From positions 1 to 64,000 of the forward strand of contig CAKPGU010000008.1 of assembly GCA_934155265.1 (NCBI GenBank): a stretch of 64,000 nucleotides of DNA. Direction: 5' to 3'. Position numbers and translations under genes: made by a program. Origin of the DNA: an uncultured Clostridia bacterium (GTDB lineage Bacteria; Bacillota; Clostridia; TANB77; CAG-508). Positions 8,170-17,369 of the stretch are shown in pieces (position 1 is the stretch's first letter; each line of letters starts with the position of its first letter). The notes under the pieces were generated by a model. The model saw only the letters and a program-made list of their open reading frames with translations, had not been told where the DNA came from and searched no databases.

Positions 8170-11151
8170 ATGAAAAAACAAAAGAAATGTTTATTATTAC
8201 AAATAATAATATTTTTAATAGTTGTATTGTTTAGTTGTAAAGTATTTGCAACAGATAATATGGAAACAATAGAATTTTCTGAGGATTATAAGAAATATAT
8301 AGAGTTAAGTGATGAAGAAAAAGAAAAAGTAATGTCACCAAGAATGTACAACATACCAAAAACAACAAGAGTGGTTACAAATCCATTAAAGTTAGCAAAA
8401 TTACTTGGAGCAACAGTAGATACAACATATTCATTAAGAGAAGTAATACCAGCCAATATGGTAATTAAAGATCAGCAACAAACTAATAGTTGTTGGGCAT
8501 TTTCAAGTATTGGAATGTTAGAAAGTACATTAGCATTAAATGATTATAAAAATGGAAAAAGCCCAATTGTGTATGACTTTTCAGAAAGACATATGGAATA
8601 TGCAACAAGTTATACATTCAAAGATGGAGTTAATAAAAATGGATTTAATAGAAAAGTTGGGGCTGGTGGTATATATAAATTTGCTTTAGCATATTTTACA
8701 AATGGTATGGGAGCTATTTCAGAAAATGAAATGCCGTTTGAAAATAATACAGATTTAATAGAATTAAGCAAAATAGAAAATGTAAATGTAAAAACACAAG
8801 TAAAAAATACAATAGACTTTCCATCATACAAATCAACTGAAGACACTACAACAATAAAACAGCAAGTTAAAGAACATATAAAAAATTATGGAGGAGTTTT
8901 TGCAACAATTTATACTTCTTCAAGCCTTACTCAAAGTGATTGCTATAATAATAAAACAGGTGCAATTTATTGTGATAATAGCATAAAATATAATGTTAAT
9001 CACGGAGTATTAATAATAGGTTGGGATGATAATTATAGTAAAGATAACTTTTTAGAAAGTAAAAGACCACAAAATGATGGAGCTTGGATTATAAAAAATT
9101 CATGGGGAACAGAAATAAAAAGATATACTTTAGAGCAGATGAAAGAAGCAATAATTAAGCAATTGCCAGAAACTTGCAACAAATATGGATGGACAAGTGC
9201 AGAAGATATTCCAGATGATGATGCAAAAAGAATTTTTCAAAATAATGGATATACCATAGAAAATGATCAAGCAGTTATGAAAGTTGGAGATGATGGCTTT
9301 ATGTATATATCATATGAAGATGTAAATATATATAAAGGATTAGAAGGAATAATTGATGCTAAATATGGTGTTGATTATGAGAACATATATCAATATGATC
9401 AATATGGAGGATTAACACCAATTGAATTAAGAGAAGACTCTAAAGTATATTTAGGAACAGTATTTGATAAAAAAACACAAGGAAAAGAATATTTAACACA
9501 AGTTTCAATAAATGCACCAGAAACATATACATGTAAGGTATATGTAAATCCAAATGGAACTAGTAAATCAAAAAGTGATTTAAAGCAAGTTCAATTAAAA
9601 ACAGGGGAAACAGAAACTGTTGAAGCTGGGTATCATACTATAGAATTTTTAAATCCTATCCAAATAACAGGAGATAAATTTGTAGTAGTAATAGAAGTGC
9701 AAGGAACTCAGGCAGATAAAATATCTGTAATGACAGAATTCAATTATGGTGAATTTTATGGTGATAATGTAAGTGAATCAAGTATGGGACATGCATGGGA
9801 CAATGTAACTACAGAAAGTGGAAAATGCTTTATCACATTTGAAGATAAATTAAATAATAATGTATGGACAGATACAGCAACAGTAAATACAACAAATAAG
9901 AAAATACCTAATTATTATACAACGATAAAAGCATTTACAACATCAAAAATAAACACAACAGTACTTGAAGGAATTGAAATAACAACACCACCTTCAAAAA
10001 CATCATATGAAGTAGGAGAAGATTTTGATAAAACAGGAATGGTTGTAAAAGCAAAATATAGTGATGGAACATCAAAAGAAATAACTGATTACACAATAAA
10101 AGATGGAACAAATTTAACAGAAGGAAAAGCAAATGTAACAATAGAATATCAGGGAAAGACAGCAACACAAGAAATCACTGTTGTAAAAAAAGCTGTTACA
10201 GCTAGTGTTACATCTATTAGTATAAAAACAATGCCAACAAAGATACAATATATTCAAAATAAAGAAGAATTAGATTTAACAGGCGGAGTTATAGAAGTTA
10301 CATATAGTGATGAATCAAAAATAGAAGTAGCAATGACATCAGAAGATATATCTGTAAGTGGATTTGATAATTCAACAGTTGGAAAAAATACGATAACAAT
10401 AAAATATAAAGAAAAAACAGCACAGTTTGAAGTTGAAATAAAAGAAGAGAAAAAAGAAGATGGTAATAATGATATAAATAATGGAAACAATGGAAACAAT
10501 GGAAACAATGGAAATGTAGCAAAACCAAAACCACAAAATTCTAATTTTGACGCAATGCAAGGAAATGTAACAAGAATGAGAGCATATTATTTCTCAGATG
10601 CGAGCAAAAAAGAATATACAATAATATCAATGGATATAAATGATATAACTTTTGCAAATGGAAATGATAAAATGGAATATTATTATTATTTATCAGCAAA
10701 TCCTAAAGAAACTAGTATAAAAGACTGGGTAAAAATTAACAAATTTGAAACAAAAGATAATAAATTATCATTTGAAATAAATACAGCAGATACTTCAAAC
10801 TATGAAGAAATATCATCTGCAGACACATTGTACTTATATATAAAGGAAGTTGCAACATTAAATAATATACAAGAAGAAAAAACAACATCATCATTAGAAC
10901 TAGAAGTGGAAAATATTAGTATTGAAGAATATATTGATGGAAAAAAAGTTGCTGATGTAGATTCAGACACAATTGTAAATCCAACACCAGGTGAAGAGAT
11001 GGATGACTACGAAAATGGAGAAGACGAAACATTAGCTGAAGATGAATTACCAAATGCAGGAAAAGGTATGATGATTGTTGGTTTGATTTTGGGATTAATA
11101 GTAGTAGGAAGAATGGTATATATTAAGTATAAAGATATAGAAATAAAATAA
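8170..11151 (+). CDS. Secreted papain-like (C1A) cysteine protease with Ig-like domains and LPNAG tail (993 aa)
   Basis: A signal peptide (residues 1-28, ending VFAT) is followed by a C1A peptidase: NSCWAF with Cys108, VNHGVLIIGWDD with His278, and IIKNSWG with Asn310 complete the catalytic triad. Two bacterial Ig-like domains of the Big_3 type follow (about 598-680 and 685-760), then an Asn/Gly-rich linker and a further beta-rich domain. The C terminus has LPNAG at 960-964, a hydrophobic stretch (about 967-985) and a basic end, the layout of a sortase signal with Ala in place of the usual Thr. The protein is therefore probably displayed on the cell surface. The gene follows the GH15 gene by 4 bases with GATGAGG overlapping its end. 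Wall attachment is inferred; a simple membrane anchor is the alternative. Confidence 0.88.
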   Translation: MKKQKKCLLLQIIIFLIVVLFSCKVFATDNMETIEFSEDYKKYIELSDEEKEKVMSPRMYNIPKTTRVVTNPLKLAKLLGATVDTTYSLREVIPANMVIKDQQQTNSCWAFSSIGMLESTLALNDYKNGKSPIVYDFSERHMEYATSYTFKDGVNKNGFNRKVGAGGIYKFALAYFTNGMGAISENEMPFENNTDLIELSKIENVNVKTQVKNTIDFPSYKSTEDTTTIKQQVKEHIKNYGGVFATIYTSSSLTQSDCYNNKTGAIYCDNSIKYNVNHGVLIIGWDDNYSKDNFLESKRPQNDGAWIIKNSWGTEIKRYTLEQMKEAIIKQLPETCNKYGWTSAEDIPDDDAKRIFQNNGYTIENDQAVMKVGDDGFMYISYEDVNIYKGLEGIIDAKYGVDYENIYQYDQYGGLTPIELREDSKVYLGTVFDKKTQGKEYLTQVSINAPETYTCKVYVNPNGTSKSKSDLKQVQLKTGETETVEAGYHTIEFLNPIQITGDKFVVVIEVQGTQADKISVMTEFNYGEFYGDNVSESSMGHAWDNVTTESGKCFITFEDKLNNNVWTDTATVNTTNKKIPNYYTTIKAFTTSKINTTVLEGIEITTPPSKTSYEVGEDFDKTGMVVKAKYSDGTSKEITDYTIKDGTNLTEGKANVTIEYQGKTATQEITVVKKAVTASVTSISIKTMPTKIQYIQNKEELDLTGGVIEVTYSDESKIEVAMTSEDISVSGFDNSTVGKNTITIKYKEKTAQFEVEIKEEKKEDGNNDINNGNNGNNGNNGNVAKPKPQNSNFDAMQGNVTRMRAYYFSDASKKEYTIISMDINDITFANGNDKMEYYYYLSANPKETSIKDWVKINKFETKDNKLSFEINTADTSNYEEISSADTLYLYIKEVATLNNIQEEKTTSSLELEVENISIEEYIDGKKVADVDSDTIVNPTPGEEMDDYENGEDETLAEDELPNAGKGMMIVGLILGLIVVGRMVYIKYKDIEIK

Positions 11152-11178
11152 TAAGACTTTAATAGTAAAAAAATTAGG

Positions 11179-11227
11179 AATGAACTTAAATATTTAGAGA
11201 TTTATCTAAAATTTGAGTTCATTTTTT
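11179..11227 (+). terminator. Rho-independent terminator after the protease gene
   Basis: AATGAACTTAAAT (11179-11191) pairs with ATTTGAGTTCATT (11211-11223) with one G-U pair; the inner segment can extend the stem, and a run of six T follows. Confidence 0.85.
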
Positions 11228-11271
11228 ATATATAATAAGAAAGTCTTTAAATATAGCAATGAAATAAAATA

Positions 11272-11353
11272 CGAAAAAAAGTTCGAAAAAATCGAAAAAA
11301 GTATTGACAAAAAATAAAAAAGTTATTATAATAACAAACGAACAAACATTTGT
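11272..11353 (+). promoter_or_regulatory. recN promoter with SOS-box-like operators
   Basis: A consensus SigA promoter is present: TTGACA at 11304-11309, 17 bases, TATAAT at 11327-11332. Upstream, CGAAAAAAAGTTCG (11272-11285) differs at one position from the Gram-positive LexA consensus CGAAC-N4-GTTCG. Just downstream of the -10, CGAACAAACATTTGT (11339-11353) contains a CGAAC half and a perfect ACAAA/TTTGT inverted repeat. Regulation by LexA is inferred from the motif and from the gene's DNA-repair function. Confidence 0.7.
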
Positions 11354-11416
11354 AACACGGTTTAAATAATAAGGCTTGAATTAAATTTTATTATATATGA
11401 AGGGAAGCTTGTAATT

Positions 11417-13045
11417 ATGATAACAAATTTACATATTAAAAATATAGGAATAATAGATGATTTAGAGATTAACTTAAACAAAGGAATGAATGTATTAACA
11501 GGAGAAACAGGAGCAGGAAAAACATTAATAATAGACTCTATAAACATAATATGTGGAGGAAGATTTTCTAAAGAAATGATAAGAAAAGGTGAAAATCACT
11601 CATATGTAGAATTATGTATGTATGTTCCTGAGGATATAAATTCAGTAGATGGAAATATCATAATAACAAGAGAAATATATAATAATGGAAGAAATATGTG
11701 TAAAATAAATGGAAGACTAGTAACAGTATCTGAACTAAAAGATTTTATGAGCAATTATATAGAAATACATGGACAAAATGCTAATCAACAGTTATTAGAC
11801 AATAGAACACATATAAAATATTTAGACAATTTTTCAGGAGAAAAAATATTTGAATTAAAAACAGAATATAAAGAAAAATACATAAGATATAATGAAATAA
11901 AAAGAGAATTAAGAAGCAATTATGGAGATGAAAAAGAGAAACAAAGAAAATTAGATTTATTAAAATATCAATTAAATGAAATACAAGAATCAAAATTAAA
12001 AATAGGAGAAGAAGAACAACTAGAAGAAAAAAGAAAAATAATAATAAATTCAGAAAAGATAGCAAAGAACTTATCAGAAGCGGATATAGCAATAGGGGAA
12101 AATACAATTGATATGATAGGAAAAGCCATAAGATCATTAGAGAAGATTGAAGATATTGACAAAAAATATGAAGAAACAGCATCAAATCTAAGGAATATAT
12201 ATTATGAAATACAAGAAATATCTAGAGATGTTAATAGCAGTCTTGAGGATGTTAATTTTGACGAGCAAGAAAGAGAAGAAGTAGAAACAAGATTAGATAC
12301 AATAGATAATTTAAAAAGAAAATATGGAAATAATATAGAAGAAATACTTAAATATGCAGAAGAGATAGAAGAAGAAATAAAGAAAATTGAAAATGTAGAT
12401 GAATATAATAATAAGTTAAAAGAAGAACAAAAAGTTATAGAAAAAGAAATGACACAAATAGCAGAAAAAATAAGTGAAAAAAGAAAAGAAAAAGCAAAAG
12501 ACTTAAGTGAGAAAATAAACAAAGAATTAATAGATTTAGAAATGAAAAATGCAAAAATAAATGTTAAAGTAGAATATAAAGTAAATGAATTTTATGAAGA
12601 TGGAAAAGATCAAGTAGAAATATTTATAAAAACAAATGTAGGAGAAAATGAAAGTGAATTAGTAAAAATAGCATCAGGAGGAGAGATGTCAAGAATAATG
12701 TTAGCAATAAAAAAAGTACTAGCAGATGTAGACAATATGCCAATAATGATATTTGACGAAATAGACACAGGAATTAGTGGAAAAGCAGCAAAATCAGTTG
12801 CAAGCAAAATGAAAAGCATTTCACAAAAACATCAAGTACTATGTATATCACATTTAGCTCCAATAGCAGCAATAGCAGACAATAATTATTTTATAAGCAA
12901 AAAAGTAGAAAATGAAAGAACATCAACAGGAGTAAAACTATTAAATGAACAAGAAGTTTTATGCGAGATTGCACGAATATCATCAGGAGATATAAATGAT
13001 GTAACACTTCAATATGCAAGTGAACTAAGAAATAAAATAGCATAA
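11417..13045 (+). CDS. recN: DNA repair protein RecN (542 aa)
   Basis: RecN is an SMC-like ATPase that gathers broken DNA ends in double-strand-break repair. The Walker A motif GETGAGKT is at 29-36, the ABC signature ASGGEMSRIMLA near 418, and Walker B with the D-loop region IMIFDEIDTGISG near 443. Between them lies a long charged coiled-coil region (about 150-390), and the IHGQNANQQLL stretch typical of RecN follows the first ATPase segment. The length matches the family. The start at 11417 has a GAAGGGA site upstream. The strong promoter and SOS-like operators upstream fit a damage-inducible gene. Confidence 0.97.
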   Translation: MITNLHIKNIGIIDDLEINLNKGMNVLTGETGAGKTLIIDSINIICGGRFSKEMIRKGENHSYVELCMYVPEDINSVDGNIIITREIYNNGRNMCKINGRLVTVSELKDFMSNYIEIHGQNANQQLLDNRTHIKYLDNFSGEKIFELKTEYKEKYIRYNEIKRELRSNYGDEKEKQRKLDLLKYQLNEIQESKLKIGEEEQLEEKRKIIINSEKIAKNLSEADIAIGENTIDMIGKAIRSLEKIEDIDKKYEETASNLRNIYYEIQEISRDVNSSLEDVNFDEQEREEVETRLDTIDNLKRKYGNNIEEILKYAEEIEEEIKKIENVDEYNNKLKEEQKVIEKEMTQIAEKISEKRKEKAKDLSEKINKELIDLEMKNAKINVKVEYKVNEFYEDGKDQVEIFIKTNVGENESELVKIASGGEMSRIMLAIKKVLADVDNMPIMIFDEIDTGISGKAAKSVASKMKSISQKHQVLCISHLAPIAAIADNNYFISKKVENERTSTGVKLLNEQEVLCEIARISSGDINDVTLQYASELRNKIA

Positions 13046-13089
13046 TTTTTATAATGTATGTGTAGAAAGAATTAGAATATCAATAGCAA

Positions 13090-13371
13090 TTAATAAGGAT
13101 ATCTTTCAAAAATATATTTTATTATTATATTAACATTAGAAGGGGAGATTTTAATAAAAACATCTTTATCAAGAGAAATCCACATATTGATATCGAAATT
13201 ATATTGATTATCAGAAAAAGCAGCTGCGATTTCTGAAATTTCAATAGGATTAGGAAAATCTTGTTTCCAAGATAATAAATTTTTCTTTTGGATGTGAGAA
13301 TTATAGAATTTATTTAAAAAATTATTAATTTCACCATCTTTATTACTAAACAAAATGACTTTTGCAACCAT
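13090..13371 (-). CDS. Small conserved-looking protein of unknown function (93 aa)
   Basis: The gene is read on the minus strand and converges on recN. An AAGGAG ribosome site lies 6 bases before the ATG, and AT-rich -10-like sequence lies further upstream. The protein is mixed alpha/beta, starts MVAKVILFSNKDGEI, and has no signal peptide or membrane span. I do not recognise the family. The clean ribosome site and codon pattern argue that it is a real gene. Confidence 0.7.
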   Translation of the reverse strand: MVAKVILFSNKDGEINNFLNKFYNSHIQKKNLLSWKQDFPNPIEISEIAAAFSDNQYNFDINMWISLDKDVFIKISPSNVNIIIKYIFERYPY

Positions 13372-13516
13372 AAAAACTCCTTTTTATAATATTATATTAT
13401 GTGAAAAAAATGTAGAAAATATACTTTAATTACTATCAAGAATAAAAAATAAAAGTATGGAAACAATAAAAACAGTGACTTTGTCATAAAAAAATAATTT
13501 TGAAAGGGTGAATATT

Positions 13517-13681
13517 ATGGAAGAAAAACAAACAATAAATTGTACAGTAGAAAGTTGTGCATATCAAGATGGAACAACAAATAAATGCACATTACAAGCA
13601 ATAAAAGTAGTTCCAACAGAAAATTGTGATACATGTGAAAATGATGAATCAATGTGTGGTAGTTACGAATATGCAGAATAA
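13517..13681 (+). CDS. DUF1540 cysteine-rich small protein (54 aa)
   Basis: This gene is short but convincing. The peptide begins MEEKQTINCTVESCAYQ and has six cysteines in pairs or near pairs, with the last two in NCDTCENDESMCGSY. The spacing and the INCTVESC start match the DUF1540 domain, a probable metal-binding peptide of unknown role common in Clostridia and often tied to sporulating cells. AAAGGGTG lies about 7 bases before the ATG. The fba promoter follows the stop directly. Confidence 0.85.
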   Translation: MEEKQTINCTVESCAYQDGTTNKCTLQAIKVVPTENCDTCENDESMCGSYEYAE

Positions 13682-13699
13682 ATAAAATCTTCTATTCTA

Positions 13700-13728
13700 T
13701 TGACAAAAAAAAGAAATAGAAATAAAAT
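13700..13728 (+). promoter_or_regulatory. SigA-type promoter of fba
   Basis: TTGACA at 13700-13705, a 17-base spacer and TAAAAT at 13723-13728 lie directly upstream of the fba ribosome site. Confidence 0.8.
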
Positions 13729-13757
13729 GATGGCAATAGAAAGGAAGAGTGATATAT

Positions 13758-14690
13758 ATGTCATTAGTAACAACAAAGGAAATGTTTGAAAAAGCAATGA
13801 AAGAAGGATATGCAATTGGGGCATTTAATGTAAATAATATGGAAATAATTCAAGGAATTGTTGATGCAGCAGCTGAGCAAAATTCACCAGTAATATTACA
13901 AGCATCATCAAGTGCCATAAAATATGCTAAAATAAATTATTTAATGAAAATGGTAGAAGCAGCAGTAGAAGAACATCCAAATATTCCAATAGCAATACAT
14001 CTAGATCATGGACCTGATTTTGAAACATGTAAAATGTGTGTTGATAGTGGATTTACATCGGTAATGTTTGATGGGTCAAAATATGATTTTGAAGAAAATA
14101 TAAGATTAACAAAAGAAGTAGTTGACTATGCACATGCACATGGTGTAGTTGTAGAAGCAGAACTTGGAAAACTAGCAGGAATAGAAGATGATGTAAATGT
14201 ATCAGCAGCAGATGCAATGTATACAGATCCAGAACAAGCAGAAGAATTTGTAAGAAGAACAGGTGTAGACTCACTTGCAATAGCAATAGGAACAAGCCAT
14301 GGAGCATACAAATTCAAAGGAGAAGCAAAATTAAGATTCGATATTTTAAAACAAATAAAAGAAAGAATTCCAAATACACCAATAGTTTTGCATGGCGCTT
14401 CAACAGTAATACCAGAACTAGTAAATATGTGTAATGAATATGGTGGAAATATCCCAGGAGCAAAAGGAGTTCCAGATGAAATATTACACGAGGCAAGTAT
14501 TTCAGGAGTTTCAAAAATAAATGTAGATACAGATTTAAGATTAGCAATGACAGCAGGAATAAGAAAAGTATTTACAGAAGATCCAAGTGCATTTGACCCA
14601 AGAAAATATTTAACACCAGCAAGAGATTTAGTAAAACAAACAGTAGCACATAAAATGAAAGATGTATTTGGCTCTGCAAATAAAGCATAA
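13758..14690 (+). CDS. fba: Class II fructose-bisphosphate aldolase (310 aa)
   Basis: The enzyme cleaves fructose 1,6-bisphosphate into glyceraldehyde 3-phosphate and dihydroxyacetone phosphate in glycolysis, using zinc. Visible motifs are YAIGAFNVNNMEI near the N terminus, the metal-binding HLDHG, GFTSVMFDGS, the second zinc histidine in AIGTSHGAYKF, VLHGAST and the phosphate-binding SKINVDTDLR. The start at 13758 has AAGGAAG at 13741-13747. A GTG in frame at 13749 lies only one base after that site and is rejected. The gene has its own strong promoter and a terminator, so it is monocistronic. Confidence 0.97.
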   Translation: MSLVTTKEMFEKAMKEGYAIGAFNVNNMEIIQGIVDAAAEQNSPVILQASSSAIKYAKINYLMKMVEAAVEEHPNIPIAIHLDHGPDFETCKMCVDSGFTSVMFDGSKYDFEENIRLTKEVVDYAHAHGVVVEAELGKLAGIEDDVNVSAADAMYTDPEQAEEFVRRTGVDSLAIAIGTSHGAYKFKGEAKLRFDILKQIKERIPNTPIVLHGASTVIPELVNMCNEYGGNIPGAKGVPDEILHEASISGVSKINVDTDLRLAMTAGIRKVFTEDPSAFDPRKYLTPARDLVKQTVAHKMKDVFGSANKA

Positions 14691-14726
14691 AAAAAATTTA
14701 GATACCAGTTGGTATCTAAAATTTTT
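14691..14726. terminator. Bidirectional terminator between fba and smpB
   Basis: TTTAGATACC (14697-14706) and GGTATCTAAA (14711-14720) form a hairpin flanked by A-rich sequence on the left and T-rich sequence on the right, so it can serve both converging genes. Confidence 0.88.
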
Positions 14727-14730
14727 ATAT

Positions 14731-15195
14731 TTAATTAAAGTTTTTAGCACTCATAGCTTTTTGCATTCTGCGTTCAGCATCTTTTTTTGCAATATCTTGA
14801 CGTTTATCATACAATTTCTTACCTTTGCCTAATCCAAGTTCTAATTTCACTAAACTTCCTTTAAAATAAAGACTAATAGGAACTAGACTATATCCATCTT
14901 GTTTAACCTTTCCAAATAGTTTATTAAGTTCTCTTCTGTTCAAAAGTAACTTTCTATCACGTAAAGGATTTTTATTAAAAATATTTCCATGCTCATAAGG
15001 ACTAATATGCATAGAATATATGTAACATTCACCATCTTTAAATCCAGCATAACTATCTTTCAAATTAACTTTTCCTGCTCGAATTGATTTTATTTCAGTA
15101 CCAGATAAAACGATTCCAGCCTCATATTTATCTTCAATATTAAAATTATGATATGCAACTGGGTTTTTAGCAATCAACTTTGTATTTGAATTCAT
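14731..15195 (-). CDS. smpB: SsrA-binding protein SmpB (154 aa)
   Basis: SmpB binds tmRNA and brings it to stalled ribosomes for trans-translation. The whole family pattern is visible: NPVAYHNFNIEDKYEAGIVL, GTEIKSIRAGKVNLKDSY, the ISPYEHGN stretch, RDRKLLLNRRE and the basic C-terminal tail KKLYDKRQDIAKKDAERR. The start is set at 15195 because GGAGG lies just upstream of that ATG; an in-frame ATG 12 bases further upstream overlaps the ribosome site itself. A TATAAT-like -10 is at 15229-15234 on the minus strand with a poor -35. The tmRNA gene itself is not in the window. Confidence 0.97.
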   Translation of the reverse strand: MNSNTKLIAKNPVAYHNFNIEDKYEAGIVLSGTEIKSIRAGKVNLKDSYAGFKDGECYIYSMHISPYEHGNIFNKNPLRDRKLLLNRRELNKLFGKVKQDGYSLVPISLYFKGSLVKLELGLGKGKKLYDKRQDIAKKDAERRMQKAMSAKNFN

Positions 15196-15285
15196 AAAAG
15201 CCTCCATAAATAAATATTTCTAGCCTATATTATAACATACAAAATCAAATAATAAAAGAAAAAGAAACAATTAATTATAATTATA

Positions 15286-15320
15286 TACCAAGAAAAATGC
15301 ATTTGTTATTTTTCTTGGTA
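15286..15320 (-). terminator. Hairpin after the secreted Asn-rich protein gene
   Basis: TACCAAGAAAAAT (15286-15298) and ATTTTTCTTGGTA (15308-15320) are a perfect 13-base inverted repeat with a 9-base loop, 15 bases past the stop of the minus-strand gene. The following sequence is AT-rich without a long T run. Confidence 0.65.
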
Positions 15321-15335
15321 TAAAACTAAACTAAA

Positions 15336-15818
15336 TTAATCATTATCATCATATCTTCTATTATTATTAAGTTGATTTGAATAATACCAAACTAAAGCAA
15401 TAATAGCAACAACAGCAATAGCTAGAATAAGCCAAGTCCACATAGTAGAAGACATACCTAGAAAATTACCATTATTAGCAGCATTAGCTGTACCAGTTGT
15501 AGCAGTTCTATTAGCTGTATATCCAGTAGACTGAGTATTATTACCAGTTACATTAAGATTAGTAGTATTAGATCTTGTTGCATCATTCATTTTATTTTCA
15601 GTATTATTAGTAGCATTTTTAGTATTATCAGTTACATTTTTAACAGCGCCCTCAACAGCATTTTCAGCTCCACCAACAGCACCACGAACATCATTAACAG
15701 CATTATTAACACCATTCATAGCACCATCATTACCATCTGTAGCAAAACTGAAAGTTACTGCAAATGTAAAAATTAAAGACATTAATAAACCAACAGTAAA
15801 AACTAATTTTTTACTCAT
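15336..15818 (-). CDS. Exported Asn/Thr-rich membrane protein (160 aa)
   Basis: A signal peptide (MSKKLVFTVGLLMSLIFTFA, cleavage near FSFA) is followed by a low-complexity region with repeated AVNDVRGAVGGAENAV-like and NTxNNT patterns, then a membrane segment near residues 125-145 and a short hydrophilic tail NNNRRYDDND. The protein is probably anchored in the membrane with the disordered part outside. I do not recognise a family. The start at 15818 follows AGGAGG; an upstream ATG at 15860 in frame lacks such a site. Confidence 0.75.
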   Translation of the reverse strand: MSKKLVFTVGLLMSLIFTFAVTFSFATDGNDGAMNGVNNAVNDVRGAVGGAENAVEGAVKNVTDNTKNATNNTENKMNDATRSNTTNLNVTGNNTQSTGYTANRTATTGTANAANNGNFLGMSSTMWTWLILAIAVVAIIALVWYYSNQLNNNRRYDDND

Positions 15819-15851
15819 AGTAAACCTCCTTAGAAATCGATTATTTGTTTT

Positions 15852-15879
15852 ATAATACAAACAAATATGTTTGGTGCAA
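15852..15879 (-). promoter_or_regulatory. Putative promoter of the exported Asn-rich protein
   Basis: On the minus strand TTGCAC (15874-15879), a 16-base spacer and TATTAT (15852-15857). The spacer holds an inverted AAACA/TGTTT pair that could be an operator. Confidence 0.45.
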
Positions 15880-16026
15880 TATAAAACTTATTTATAGTAT
15901 TATTTGTTTAAGACAAAATATACTTGAAAAATCTTGCAAAAAAATAAAAAATAATATAGAATATTAGGAAAAAGTAGAGATTCAGCAATAAAAAAGAACA
16001 TTAAAAATGAAAGGAATTTCAAAAAA

Positions 16027-16479
16027 ATGAAAATAATAGAAAATTTTGAACCTACAACAAACATAGAAAGACTAAAAGAATTTGATGCGCAAAAAACAAA
16101 AGTATTCAAATATATAACATACAAAAAAAGAACAGAACAAGAAGTAAGAAAAAAATTCAAAGGGCAAATAGAAGAACAGATGCTAGAAGAAATAATCGAA
16201 TATTTAAAAGAAGCAAAATATTTAGATGACTATGAATTCATAGAAAAACAAGTAAGAGAATATATGAATTTAAAAACATTATCAATAAAAGAAATCAAAT
16301 ATAAATTACTATCAAAAGGATTAGACAAAAAGCTTATAGAAAAATACATAGACAACAATTACGAAGAATTAAAAGAATATGAACAAAAATGTGCAGAAAA
16401 AATCAAAATAAAAAAATCAGAATTATCAGAAGAAGAAATAAAACAATATTTATATAGAAAAGGATATAAAATAGACTAA
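16027..16479 (+). CDS. recX: Regulatory protein RecX (150 aa)
   Basis: RecX modulates RecA filaments. The helical three-repeat structure is visible: KYITYKKRTEQEVRKKF, then YLKEAKYLDDYEFIEKQV, then LSIKEIKYKLLSKGLDKKLIE, and the end IKQYLYRKGYKID. These are the classic RecX repeat signatures (LxxRxRSExELxxKL and similar). Length is normal. AAAGGAAT lies upstream of the ATG. recA is not in the window. The gene is 18 bases upstream of scpA, so the two may share a transcript. Confidence 0.88.
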   Translation: MKIIENFEPTTNIERLKEFDAQKTKVFKYITYKKRTEQEVRKKFKGQIEEQMLEEIIEYLKEAKYLDDYEFIEKQVREYMNLKTLSIKEIKYKLLSKGLDKKLIEKYIDNNYEELKEYEQKCAEKIKIKKSELSEEEIKQYLYRKGYKID

Positions 16480-16497
16480 AAAAGAAAGGAACACAAA

Positions 16498-17262
16498 ATG
16501 CAAAAAATACTAACACTTGAAACAAACAAATACTCAATAAAGCTAGAAAATTTTGAAGGACCACTTGATTTATTATGTCACTTAATAGACAAAAATAAAA
16601 TGGATATTTATGATATAAATTTAAGTGAAATAACAGATCAATATATTGAATACATAAATCAAATGGAAAAAATGAATTTAGAAATAACAAGTGAATTTTT
16701 AGTAATGTCATCAACATTATTATATTTGAAATCAAAACACTTATTACCAAAAGCCCAAGAAGATGAAGAAGAAATAACAGAAGAAGAATTGATAAGAAGA
16801 ATCATTGAATACAAAAAATACAAAGAAATAACTCAGAAATTAAAAGCAAATTTTATAGAATATTCAAAAAGGTTTTATAAAAAAGTAGAAGAAATAGAAC
16901 TCCCAAAGCAAAAAATAGAAAAAGAATATAATAAAGAGATGATACCAGAAGCATATAAAAACATACTCAAAAAAAATACAGAAAAGATAAATCAAAATGC
17001 ATCAAACATAGAAAAAATTGCAATAACAGAAACATATACAGTAGGAGACACAGTAAAAGAAATGTACAGAGCATTAATAAAATTCAAGAAATTCACATTT
17101 AACAAACTATTTTCAGTAAAAAAGCACAATAAAAAAGAAGTAGTAACAGCATTTTCAGGATTACTAGAAATGTCAAGAAGAAACAAAATAAAAACAGAGC
17201 AAAGTGAACTTTTTGGAGATATAGAAGTAGAAAAAGCAAAAAATAAAATAATAAATCAATAA
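16498..17262 (+). CDS. scpA: Segregation and condensation protein ScpA (254 aa)
   Basis: ScpA is the kleisin subunit that bridges the SMC dimer in chromosome condensation. The N terminus carries the family signature YSIKLENFEGPLDLLCHLID and the IYDINLSEITDQYIEYI helix that contacts SMC. The middle is a charged linker and the C-terminal winged helix ends VVTAFSGLLEMSRRNKI and ELFGDIEV. AGAAAGGA lies before the ATG. The usual partner gene scpB does not follow; a DUF2953 gene does. Confidence 0.96.
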   Translation: MQKILTLETNKYSIKLENFEGPLDLLCHLIDKNKMDIYDINLSEITDQYIEYINQMEKMNLEITSEFLVMSSTLLYLKSKHLLPKAQEDEEEITEEELIRRIIEYKKYKEITQKLKANFIEYSKRFYKKVEEIELPKQKIEKEYNKEMIPEAYKNILKKNTEKINQNASNIEKIAITETYTVGDTVKEMYRALIKFKKFTFNKLFSVKKHNKKEVVTAFSGLLEMSRRNKIKTEQSELFGDIEVEKAKNKIINQ

Positions 17263-17369
17263 TAAAATAAAAAGATGAAATTGTTTAAGAAAAAAGAAAA
17301 ATGAGAAAAATAATATTAAAGCCCAAAGCAAAGAACAAAAAGCTAAAAAGGTCAAAAGAGGTGATAATA

